This document shows, in pieces, positions 45,366 through 56,800 of a stretch of DNA of 64,000 nucleotides (position 1 is its first letter; the number at the start of each line of letters is the position of its first letter). Position numbers and translations under genes: made by a program. This stretch comes from Xestospongia bergquistia. Lineage: Eukaryota; Porifera; Demospongiae; Haplosclerida; Petrosiidae. The notes beneath the pieces were generated by a model. That model made no database searches, was not told the origin of the DNA, and worked only from the letters and a program-made list of their open reading frames with translations. The DNA is taken from positions 6,179,701-6,243,700 of the forward strand of contig OZ014422.1 of the NCBI GenBank assembly GCA_963965975.1. The letters run 5' to 3'.

Positions 45366-47198
45366 CTACAAAAATTTTCCGAGAATGTCAAAGTAAATTT
45401 TGGGCTTAGTCATTTTAGATGATACTTGCTTTTCCAAGGAATAAGCAACCCGAAGTAGATGACCATCACAATTACCATTACCCATTAACTGGAGACCAAT
45501 AGGTAGTCCCTCTGAATTCATCCCAACTGGTACAGTCACACCTGGAATACCAGCTAAATTTGCTAGGTAAACAAATCGCATCAAACGACCAGCCAGCTCT
45601 ATGTCACCATAACCATACTTCTCTGCTCCAGGAGGAATTATTGGAGCAACACAAGCTGTTACTGGAGTGACTATTACATCAACTCCCTTAAAGATCTTTT
45701 CCAAGATGATCAGTGATCTTGTACGTTGTTTCTGAGCATTGATATAGTCAACAGCTGAAAACTTATAGCACAAAGCCAAGACCACTAAAGCCTCATCATT
45801 GAATTGTTCAAATTTCTTATCCATATCAACTGCTAAAGAACTACACATTTCTGATCCTACAGTGAGAACATGAGACACTTTCATTTCTTCTAATTCTGGT
45901 ATGACTATTTCATGAACTTCAGCTCCAAGTGCAACCATTTCTTGCACAGCTTTCTTACATTGAGCAACAATCTCATTATCAGCATGTTCAAAATACTCAG
46001 TATAAATCCCTATCTTGATACCATTTAAATCTTCTTTACCAAAGTCTTCCAAATCAATTCTTGATTCATCAGAACCAATAATGTTCATTGTAAGAGCTAA
46101 ATCAAATATTGACGCACCTAAAGGACCAGGAACCAGCAATGAATGTGCTATAGGAGCACGTCCATGATTATCAAGAAGATTAGTTGTCGGCTTGAGACCA
46201 GAAACTCCACATAATCCAGCTGGTATACGTATAGATCCTCCTGCATCTCCACCCATAGCAATAGGACAAAGACCAGCTGCTACACTACAAGCTGATCCAG
46301 ATGAACTCCCTCCAGGATAATGAAGAGTATTATAAGGATTACGAGGTGTCAGGTACTCTTTATGTGGGTTTGACCCAAGTGTTCCAGTTCCAAATTCTTG
46401 CATATTAGTAATACCAATAATTATAGCACCAGCATCTTGAAACTTTTTAACAAGAGGAGATTCAGGTAGTCCCTTGCAACAACTTAGTATAAATGTTGTT
46501 CCACCTATTAAAGAATAAGGTTCAACCTTGAATGAAGCTTTAAAAGCAACAGGAACTCCATCTAGAATAGATAATGGTTGGCCTTTTTTCCATCGTTCAG
46601 TGGAAGCCTTCGCCATTGCTAATACACTAGCCTTGTCTGTTTCTATTATAGCTCGTAGTGGTGGATTAGTTTGGTTAGAAAGTTGAATAGCATCAAGAAT
46701 TGCTTGAATTACATCACTTGGTGTACATTTACAAGAATTATAAGCTTGATAATAGTCAAGAGAAGTGTAATGATGGAAGGTACCACTGGTATCAGCCACA
46801 TATTGATCAGCAAGGATCTGTAAAACTTTATCATTGAGTAACTTCCCATTATCCTTTGTTGTAGACTTAAATTTAGGATACAAGGTTGGTTTCTCAGGTA
46901 TGTACTCACCTCCCATTAGATTGAGGTTGCTGTTTCGTATGATGTTAGGTATCAAAGTGATACCTCCTAGACGTGTAAATGCAAATTTGACTAGTAAATG
47001 AAATAGATATCCAGTTAGTTTGGGTGATTTCAAGTCCTTTAAATCATATTTGATATCTTTGGGATTTTGACTAAGAATGTCTTGAATTGGTGGTCTAACT
47101 TTTCCTGCACTTCTTCCTTTACAGACAACTCTCCTTTTTAAAAGGAAGAACACCAAAGAGATGACAACTACTGCTACAGAGACCCACAAATGCATCAT
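45366..47198 (-). CDS. FAAH-like amidase, copy 3
   Basis: Intronless frame of 610 residues from the ATG at 47198 (a second ATG follows directly). Membrane anchor (VSVAVVVISLVFFLLKRR), Lys in GVPVAFK, cis-Ser in GGSSSGSA, nucleophile Ser in GGDAGGSIRIP. It is a mosaic: its first 120 residues match copy 1 (KFAFTRLGGITLIPNIIR) but the stretch around the active site matches copy 2 (CCKGLPES, SVAAGLCPIAMG). This suggests gene conversion. It lies 226 bp upstream of copy 2 on the same strand. Confidence 0.9.
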   Translation of the reverse strand: MMHLWVSVAVVVISLVFFLLKRRVVCKGRSAGKVRPPIQDILSQNPKDIKYDLKDLKSPKLTGYLFHLLVKFAFTRLGGITLIPNIIRNSNLNLMGGEYIPEKPTLYPKFKSTTKDNGKLLNDKVLQILADQYVADTSGTFHHYTSLDYYQAYNSCKCTPSDVIQAILDAIQLSNQTNPPLRAIIETDKASVLAMAKASTERWKKGQPLSILDGVPVAFKASFKVEPYSLIGGTTFILSCCKGLPESPLVKKFQDAGAIIIGITNMQEFGTGTLGSNPHKEYLTPRNPYNTLHYPGGSSSGSACSVAAGLCPIAMGGDAGGSIRIPAGLCGVSGLKPTTNLLDNHGRAPIAHSLLVPGPLGASIFDLALTMNIIGSDESRIDLEDFGKEDLNGIKIGIYTEYFEHADNEIVAQCKKAVQEMVALGAEVHEIVIPELEEMKVSHVLTVGSEMCSSLAVDMDKKFEQFNDEALVVLALCYKFSAVDYINAQKQRTRSLIILEKIFKGVDVIVTPVTACVAPIIPPGAEKYGYGDIELAGRLMRFVYLANLAGIPGVTVPVGMNSEGLPIGLQLMGNGNCDGHLLRVAYSLEKQVSSKMTKPKIYFDILGKFL

Positions 47199-47475
47199 TG
47201 GCTCTCCAAACAATTTTTAATTTTAATCAATGGTGTCACTAAGAAAACTCTGTACTTTAATGTGAAATCAATACATATAGGTTCTGGTGTTGTATAGGGT
47301 CTAGGTTACTATTAAATTCCATTGTTCTATTATTATATTATGTAATTTATTTTTGACACTATCTTTAATGTATCCTCTCTAATACGGGAATAAACGGAAA
47401 TTTGTACATTCCGTACACCTCATTAACGATTTGGTACGAAACGAGACATAGGTTTGGCACTAGTACTAAAACGAC
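47199..47475. promoter_or_regulatory. Divergent promoter region, FAAH copy 3 / CDK11
   Basis: 277 bp between two head-to-head start codons. It must hold both promoters. It includes an ACGGGAATAAACGG word that also stands upstream of FAAH copy 2 near 45180, so part of the FAAH promoter was duplicated with the gene. Confidence 0.5.
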
Positions 47476-49050
47476 ATGGATCACGATTCCACTCCTGAAA
47501 TTGATATTCACACTTCACATGACGAATTTAGACCTGAACAAGGTGAGCTATTCATCTCATAATTTATCATAATTTGTAATGTCTTTGCATTTCTTAAAGA
47601 TGAGGAGGAGGGGATATTCAGTGAGGACTCCAAAGAGAGCTTCCAGCTTTCCAAAGGATCTCTTAATAAGACAGCTAGTAGAGCATATCGTAAGAGAGAT
47701 AAAGAAAGTTATGGTGACAGTCGACTGGGAGAAATTGATCACCACAGACGAGAATCGAGAAAGAACATTCAATCAGAAGAAAGAAAGCCTCATCATGGTA
47801 ATAGCCGCCAGTTGTCAAAGAAACAGGAGAGTAGGGATGATAGACATAGACGATATGAGAGTGATCGTAAGAATTTAAGTAAACATCGTGATCACAGAGA
47901 AAGAGAAGGCACTCGATTGAAACCTGATGAACGTAGACGCCATGTTGAGAAGCGGTCTAGATCCAGATCACCACGACAGTATAACGTAAGAAGCCAAGAG
48001 TACTTGGATCATGGTAAATATCCCAGAAAATCGTCTTCTCATGGTTCTATACCACCATCTTTAATGTCACGTCTGGGTGATCTTCCAAGTGGATCAGATG
48101 AGAGAGGAAGAATGAAGCGGACCTATACTCAAAGACATAGAGAGATTGATGAAGACAGATCTCGAGGTAGAGACCCTGTAAGCAGTGACAGTGATACTGA
48201 GCTTTCAGCAAAAACAAAGAAGAGATCAAACGATAGAGACATTAATATTCTTATAAATGATCTTAAGAAATCATCTACATCATCCTCAGATAGTGAATCA
48301 GAAGGAGAGATAAAAGACGTTACTCCAGTATCTTCTAAGAGTGAGACCACTACTGGAGGAGATGAGAAGAGTGAGGTTAAAATTAAAAGAACTTGGAAAG
48401 ATGTTAGTTCTGAGTCTGAGTCAGATGAATATAATGATGATCAATATGATAATGATGAGGACATCCCCCCAGCAGAAAGCATCATGGAGGAAGAACCTGT
48501 TCAACCTAGTATAGAACCTGAGACATCAAGTCATGATGATGAAGTGATAAAAGAACCAAGTCCTTCTACATCTCTACCAATGGAGACAGTAGAAGAGAAT
48601 AAAGAATCACACATATCTCCTATAGAAACAAAACCAGATACACCAGAATCTCCTGAAGATAAATTACCATTGTATTTGCCAGCATTAATGGGTTGCCGTA
48701 GTGTTGAATCTTATGAGTGGTTGAATCGTATTGAGGAGGGTACATATGGTGTTGTATTTAGAGCCAAAGACAAAAGAACAGGTCAGTACTGTAATGCATT
48801 GAGAACTTGTCTTACTGATATCTTGGTATTTGTATTATATATATATTATTGTAATTGTAGATATGTCTCTCTCTCTCTCTCTCTTAGGTGAAATTGTGGC
48901 TTTAAAGAAACTTAAAATGGAGAAGGAAAGAGAAGGTTTTCCTATTACTTCACTGAGAGAAATTAACATGTTGTTAAAAGCTAAACATGACAATATTGTG
49001 TTTGTTAGGGTAAGCACTCACTGTCGTATATATCTCATAACATATCATTT

Positions 49051-49097
<47 letters not shown>

Positions 49098-50339
49098 GAG
49101 ATTGTTGTTGGCAGTAACATGGACAAAATATTTATTGTTATGGATTATGTTGAACATGATCTGAAATCACTTATGGAAACCATGAAACAACCTTTTTTAG
49201 AAGGTATCAAACTAGTTTTCACTATAAAGTTTACACACACACACGCTCTCTCCCTCCAGGTGAAGTCAAAACATTACTAATTCAATTACTAAGAGCTGTA
49301 CATCATCTTCACGACAATTGGATTCTTCATCGTGATCTTAAAACATCAAACTTATTACTAAGTCATAAAGGAATATTAAAGGTCTGTTTAATATAATGAT
49401 ATAATAATTTAATATAATATGTTTAATATATTATTGTTATACTGATTCTGCTCTTTTAAATAGGTTGCTGACTTTGGTTTAGCACGTGAGTATGGTTCTC
49501 CACTCAAGAAATATACTCCTATTGTTGTGACTCTTTGGTATAGAGCTCCTGAACTATTACTTGGAGCAAAAGTAAGAAAATAGTTCCCATATTCCTCACT
49601 TCTCTCTCTCTTTCTTGTAGGAGTATTCTACAGCAGTGGATGTGTGGTCTGTGGGCTGTATTTTTGCTGAGTTATTACAGCATAAACCACTTTTTATGGG
49701 CAAATCTGAAATTGACCAACTTAATCAAATTTTCAAGGAACTAGGCACACCAAATGACTCGATATGGCCTGGTTTCTCTGAACTACCTATAGCTAAAAAA
49801 GTAGTGATATATAACATACTGTAGTATTATAATATTTGTACTATTATTAGGTTGAGTTTACTAAGCAACCTCTGAATAATCTCAGAAAACGATTCCCTAT
49901 GATTACTAAGTGTGGGTTTAACTTACTTAACAAGTTTCTTGCATATGATCCCAAAAGAAGAATAGTGGCTGAAGAAGCATTAAAACATGAATACTTTGAG
50001 GTAAGTTAAGTTTGTGAAAGTACAAAGAAATAGCTATATTATGACATGCATAATGAAATTCAATGTATGATACCCAGGAGTCTCCTCTTCCTGTTGATCC
50101 AAGTATGTTCCCAACATGGCCAGCAAAAAGTGAAATGGTTAAGAAGTCTGCCAGACATCGTAGTCCTACTGCACCAGAAGGAGGTGCCTTCTTACTTCAA
50201 CAAAAGGTATTTAGTGTTTTCAAGTGCTCTCTCTCTCTAATCTGTCATATAGGGTAAAGAAGATGAAGAAAAGTTTCATTTGACAACAGCACAAGAAGGA
50301 AAAGCATCTGTTGGACCAGGATTTACTCTAAAATTTTAA
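47476..50339 (+). CDS. CDK11: CDK11 (PITSLRE) protein kinase
   Basis: Ten exons: 47476-47542, 47600-48781, 48888-49009, 49098-49203, 49260-49381, 49464-49571, 49621-49800, 49851-50000, 50078-50206, 50253-50339; 750 residues, all phases closed. The first 390 residues are charged and RS-rich (KRSRSRSPR, long acidic stretches), as in animal CDK11. The kinase domain follows: [16 protein letters not shown], the exact PITSLRE helix, [17 protein letters not shown], and the activation segment ending [13 protein letters not shown]11 is a nuclear cyclin-L-dependent kinase acting in transcription and splicing. Several introns end in pure CT repeats before AG. No lesion seen. Confidence 0.95.
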
Positions 50340-50833
50340 TTCTTCTTCTAAACTCATATCACATGTATAATTGTCATGAATTTACTGATTTGCATTGGTT
50401 ATTTATAATTTATGATACATCAAATAAATGTAATATAATTGACTCATAGATCACAAGTACTACTACTGTCGTTGTTAAAAGCCATTGAAATAAGACTTGG
50501 ATAGCTCATGTGAAAATATCTTTCTGTGTAAATTAATCTTTATAAGACATCTACTTTTGTAGTTCTTGTTGCTTAAATGAAAGAATAATAGTAAGAAGAA
50601 AAGGAATGAACATAGTACCATCCTACATAAATAGCACTACCATTTTGTCTGATTGATACTCAGATCAAAAGCGTTAAAGTAATAAGTTACAGCATAAGTA
50701 CTGTTGGTCTTAAATTTGTACATAGCTTAAGTAAAAATGGTTATTAAAATTAACCAGTATATAATATCAATTAATTATAACTGAACATATACAGAGATGA
50801 CTTTAAAACAATTGTAGTGATAATATTGTACAC
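50340..50833. other. Tail-to-tail intergenic region
   Basis: 494 bp between the stops of CDK11 (+) and the PH-PTB gene (-). An AATAAA at 50423-50428 is the likely CDK11 polyadenylation signal. No other feature is seen. Confidence 0.6.
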
Positions 50834-53800
50834 TTAACTATTACATAAACCCTTCTCTAATTCTCTCTCTTCTCTCATTGTCTGGACATGACGTGTCAAA
50901 AAGTGATTAATATCAGTGTATTTAACATGACTGTCCTTTTCTCTCTTTTGACTTGAAAATCTCTGCAAATCTACATTATATTTGCGTGTTACAGCTGGTA
51001 ATGTAGGATTAACAAATACTGGAATGTAATTGAGAGCTTCCTCTTTCTTTAATTTGGGGGGAATAGCTGGTTTTCTCTCGTATGTGCTACTATTAGGTAC
51101 GAGAATTTCATCACTTGAGGCACTCCTATGATCAGGTTTCAATAGTCGAGAGCGAAATTGATGTGAGGACTGGTCTACAGACTTCTTTTTTGGAGGAATA
51201 TGTGGACGATGCGTGGATGGTTCATCTTGTACATTACGAAAAGGAGATACTCTGACTCCGCCCATAGATTTAGAGTCATTTAATTTTGGTGAGTGTGCTG
51301 GAGAGCTATGATGTTGTTGGATGTGATTATTGATAAGATATTGCTCTCCAGTATTGCTTGTCTCATCAAATGTGTAACTCTTATTTCGTTCTGATAAACG
51401 TGGACTACTCTCGTCAACACTTCGACCCTTATTAATTTTACGAGGAGTTGGAACTGGTTTCTTGAGCCTATGGCGAGGTGATCCCTCACTGGTGGGTCCA
51501 CCCTGTAAAAATCCAGCTTCTTCTTTGGTACCTTCATCCAATGATGATTCTTGCATAGGAAGTGGTGGTCGAGAAAAACTTAAAGAATGAACAGAATTTT
51601 TAGCAGCAGATACTGCAAAATTTCTAGATGGTGATGGTGCTCTTTGATTCTGTTGAGATAATAAATCAGGTGATGAACTGGTAGAACATAAATTTGACTG
51701 TTTTGAGAGCTCGACATACTCATAAGAGTGACCATGACCTAAAAGAGACACTTTTCGGTTGTATTCAGTCATCTTGTAGACTTGATGTTCAGGGGTGTTT
51801 CCACTTGATTCTGGACTAGAGGAAGATGATCTGTCATCTTCATCATGGAGATCAACATCTTCGTATGTATGTTGTCTTCTGGTGATATGTACTTTACGAT
51901 TATATGTACTGTCCTGTTCAGGATCTACTAATATTAAGCCAGGATCATCTTTAAAGGTATCAGGTTTTGATGAAGTGGAGAAATTAAACTCTATGATTGG
52001 TGATTCAGATCTTTGAAGTGGTACCAAATGATCATAAGGGGATACCCGAGGGGACTTTCTGCCACTTCTGTTTTGAAATGTGGGAGGAAAATTTGCTGGA
52101 AAGATCTCTTCTTCTTTATCAGTCTTCTCCTTACTATAAATACTAATAAAATTTGAGTCAGAGTAAAGGGCTTCAGCCAAGTTCTCCATTTCGCTCCATG
52201 AGGAGTGTTCAATTTTGGAAAGATCTTCACATGATCGTGAATTATGATCAGCTGAAATCATTAAATTACCGACAATGCTAGTTGTGCGACGTCGCAATGT
52301 CGAGTCATCAATTTCTGGATCGCTCTGGGTGCCAATATCCTCTTTATGATACAAGGTTAAAGATCCATTGCTACCAGCAGTTGTAGTAGTAATAACAGCT
52401 GCTGGAGGTGGACTACAGGGTGATGTAGTCACCACAAACAATGGAGATGAATTAGTTACGTCACTACAAAATGAAATAAGGAAAAAGTCTTATTATACAA
52501 GTAAACAGGATTATTTACATCACACAAACTCTAACTCTCATATAATAGAAGTTTGAAGCCTAATTATAGTCTTAGACTCATGTCATTGAGGTTTGAAGCC
52601 TAATTATGGTCTCAGACTCTTGTCATAGGTGCAGTGGCTAGTTTCTTACTTGTCTTTAATTGGTAAAGTTACATTAGTATAAAGATGACTCAAACTTTCC
52701 TCTGAACTAGAAGTACCATGAGAAGACCTGTAAGAAGAAAGGTGCATTGTAAGTAACAGAGAAACTAACTATAGTCAACAAATGAATGAATGCAATTGTA
52801 AACTGTCAACATACACACATGTTATGGTACAAAATATATCACTAAAAACAACACCTATAGCTGCCAATTAGTAACACAATTAAAACATTATGAAAACTCA
52901 ATACAGATATTTTATATATTAATATGAAATTGACTGAGTGCACAAAATCCTCAATCTAGGATATTAGAGAAAATATACCTGCTTCCAGAGTGATGGGTTG
53001 GAGTAACATTTTCATAGTTTGACTGAGGTAAACTCTCAACTCTACTATTGTTTCGGTCCTCTTTATTACTTTTGAGAGAATCTCTCAAATTATAATAAAT
53101 AACTTGCTCAGGATCACTACTGGTACTGCTAGTGATAGCAGCAACATCAACAAAATCATCATCAGATTCTTCTCCACTGTCTGCAGCAGAATGATTAGTC
53201 TTTTGTATTGAAGGTCTCATTTCTTTCTTTGTAGCCAATTTAAAAGAAATACCAAGTCTCAAAGCAGTCTCTTGGTTATAATAAATGTGATCTTCAGGAG
53301 GGTCTGAACTAGCTCGAGTGGACATTGTCGAAAGTTGATGTAATCGTGACTTGTCTGCAGAGTTTATCACTTCATGAAAGTTGTAGTAACTACGTTCTGA
53401 GATATGTGGAAGACTAGGAGAAGCTTGTAGGGTACGGGAGCTCGTTTCATCTCCGTGAATTGCATTTGAACGTGGTCGAGATGACTCATGTTGGACCGAA
53501 ATGCGTCTTGCAGCATTAATGTTAGATTGATTCTCATAGCTATGAGGATCAGCAGTGTTCAAACTAAGTCGAGGACCTAGACGTTGTTTATGATGAGGTC
53601 CGTTGGAATCCATTTTACTCCTTATTCGTCTCAAAATTTCGTGTTCTTGTGTCATTCTTCGTCCCATACGATCATCTTTGAATATTGGTTTGTGAAGTGA
53701 GAGATCATTGAAGACGGTCTTCATCTTTTCATTGTCCTCTGTATTGATAACATACAAGAACTCTCCTGTAGGACACTTTGAACCTGTGAATATAAAACAG

Positions 53801-56800
53801 ACAAGATGACTTAATAGGGACCAATAAAAAATTGATATTTCCAGTAGACATTACACAAAGTATGTATTTGTTTCTCATTTTATCTTTATTTATATATTTT
53901 ATTTCTTTACCTGTTTCAAATCTGAACTGGTCGCTACCACCAAATTTCCTTATGTGAAGTATTTGCCAAGAGCCTTGACATCGTGGTGGTATTTCTGAAT
54001 TTGTGATTGTGAAACCAGTATTGCGTATTCTAATCTGTCCTCGACCTGGTTTCAACATGTTCTGTTTGTAAGGGATAGTTATATTGAGGACCAGTTCTGT
54101 GTGAAGGAGAAAAAATAGGAAGTGATGAGAAGGAGAGAAAAGGAAAGGAAGAGGACAAGAAGAAGAGAGGGGAGAGAAAAGAAAAGGAGGAGGACAAGAA
54201 GAGGAGAGGGGGAGAGAAAAGAAAAGGAGGAGGACAAGAAGAAGAGAGGGGGAGAGAAAAGGAAAGGAGGAGGACAAGAAGAGGAGAGGGGGAGAGAAAA
54301 GAAAAGGAGGAGGACAAGAAGAAGAGAGGGGGAGAGAAAAGAAAAGGAGGAGGACAAGAAGAAGAGAGGGGGAGAGAAAAGGAAAGGAGGAGGACAAGAA
54401 GAGGAGAGGGGGAGAGAAAAGAAAAGGAGGAGGACAAGAAGAAGAGAGGGGGAGAGAAAAGGAAAGGAGGAGGACAAGAAGAGGAGAGGGGGAGAGAAAG
54501 AGTGAAGGAGAGGGAGATGAAGGAGGGTGAGAAGAAAGAAGGAGGAAGAGTGGGAGTAGAAAAAATGAGAGTGGGGAGACTGATATACAAACTGAAGAAC
54601 TGAATTATATAGTAATGTTATTGATTGATATATTGTAATAACAATTTTAAGCACTATTTGTTGGTTTAGTACTATCACATTACTTTTCAATTACCATTTT
54701 GAGCTCTAGTTTATTTTCATATTAAAGATAAGGGACTTATTCTCTATCATATGTAGTAAACTTTAAATCTGACAATATTAAATGTCAGCAGATTCAATAA
54801 AGAACTATAAGTTAACATAATAAAAACAAAGGGAAATAACAATGATAGCTTTTAGTATGGGTAGTAAAGGCATTAGTTTTTTGTCTCCAAATGTGTTCTA
54901 ATACATTTTAACAAATTCCAGACTACACCATCATACATTAGTAAAGCTCTTAAAATACAGCTGCATTATTATGTAATCACAGCATGATATGTGTATCAAC
55001 ACTATGGTTAGTACTTCAAAGGTAGTCATATTATAAAGCCTTACAAGTCATTGGCAATGGATATCTGTGCATTATAACATTATTATAGTGACTTCTAAAG
55101 CCAAATTTAGTTCTATCATATAATTCTGCCAAAATGCCCTAAGCCAATACAAATGTATGATATCATACATGTAGACATATAAGAGCTTCCGGATGTCAAT
55201 GTCATTTGACTTAGTTCTGACAAAAAATTGAGGAAATAATTCCAAAATTTAACTTTTTTTATTAGCAAAAATATTAACCTTTTCCTAAGAAATCTTGTAT
55301 TGATTTTGTCCATTCTTGTAATGATTCAGCACTGTCTGTAGCAAAACAATCTGTCCAGTTTGTTGATATAATAGCAAATACATGTTTCTCGCCATCTAGT
55401 TTCAAAGTGGAGTCTAAACCACCAAATTCTTCAATTGGTATTTCTGATAATTCATTGGTAGGTATAGCCGGTTGATCTTTGTAGATAGTAAATGTTAGGC
55501 GACCAGCATTAGCTATTTTGAAGACCACATAACGATGGCGCCACTACAAAAAGAGAGAAAGAGAGAGATTAAAAGAAAGAAAGAGGGAGATGACATAGTC
55601 ACCATATGTTTGTACTACACAATAATTGTATAGTATTCTTAAGTCCATACTAAGACAACTGCTAAATACACAACACCTAAGGTCAACAGTAGGAGTCATG
55701 TTAATATACCCATATGGCATAATAAAAGACTAAACAAGACACATGTTTGGGAGGAGTACAGGAATAGTTTGGCTGTGAATAGATATGTCTATATTGACTC
55801 TAAAAATTACAGAAAACCACGAAGCAATTAAAACAGATTACCTTCAATATATACAGACTATATATAATCAACCGATGTAAAGTACACAAAAATCAAAAAT
55901 GACTAAGTATGATATTCGTAATATCTACAATATATTAGAATATTGTACTATTACAGTCAACAAACTGCTACAAGTACATAATTATATTAAACAAATCTAA
56001 GTGCAATATCTAACAAACAAACTTGGTATTAAACATGATAAATTTCTGAAAGCTTGAATAATATAGATAATTCTGTAGTAAAGATTGTAAAGAAAGTTGT
56101 TCAGATGTTTTCATAGCTAGTCAGCTATTTAAGTGGTTGTTCTTAACAACTCATGACTCTTGTTTTTATAAGTTGTGTATCACCACCAACCCAAAAAGAT
56201 ACTATTTCATATCACCAGCAATCAAAAAAGACACTATTTCATATCACCAGCAATCAAAAAAGACACTATTTCATATCACCAGCAATCAAAAAAGACACTA
56301 TTTCATATCACCAGTAATCAAAACGATGTCACTACAACTTATAAAAGCAGTAGTCGTGACTTGTAAAGAACAACCATTTAAGAAGATAGCTAACCTAGCT
56401 ATTAAAATGTCTGGTCATATTTCTTTCCTTCCCAGCATGGTGAAATGTTTGCTAGTACAGAATTATTTACATGTTATAATTACTTATTGACATACACAGA
56501 TATCAGGTGATAGTCATGTGCTAATAGTATGATGGTACAACATTGGAAAGGGTCCAGAGGATATCATAGGAACACCTGAAGACTAAATTCTTTAAATACT
56601 TTAAATACTTTGAAACCACACTTCAATAGTTTTGACAGTTAATAAAGAACAAGTTAATATGATTATTAAGAAAATGAACTAATTCAAACTGAAAAACTAG
56701 TTTGTCCAAAAAGAGTATACTAAACTAATATGTACTGGTTTAACTGTTAAACTACTATTACTCTATTCTCCTAAATCACCATCTACTCTAATCAAATATT

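Noticed and set aside
39076-47198. Bacterial contamination or recent transfer as source of the intronless amidases
   Set aside because: They carry an animal FAAH-type N-terminal membrane anchor, share base composition with the neighbours and are interleaved with intron-rich animal genes. An old origin by retrocopy remains possible.
54030-54690. Long minus-strand frames rich in Leu, Ser, Phe and Pro, and a plus-strand Arg/Lys/Glu frame
   Set aside because: They lie in the 40-bp purine/pyrimidine minisatellite, which lacks stops in several frames by composition alone, inside an intron with well-defined flanking exons.
56137-56490. Plus-strand 117-codon frame with FHITSNQK repeats
   Set aside because: Generated by the 32-bp tandem repeat inside an intron; no splice or family support.
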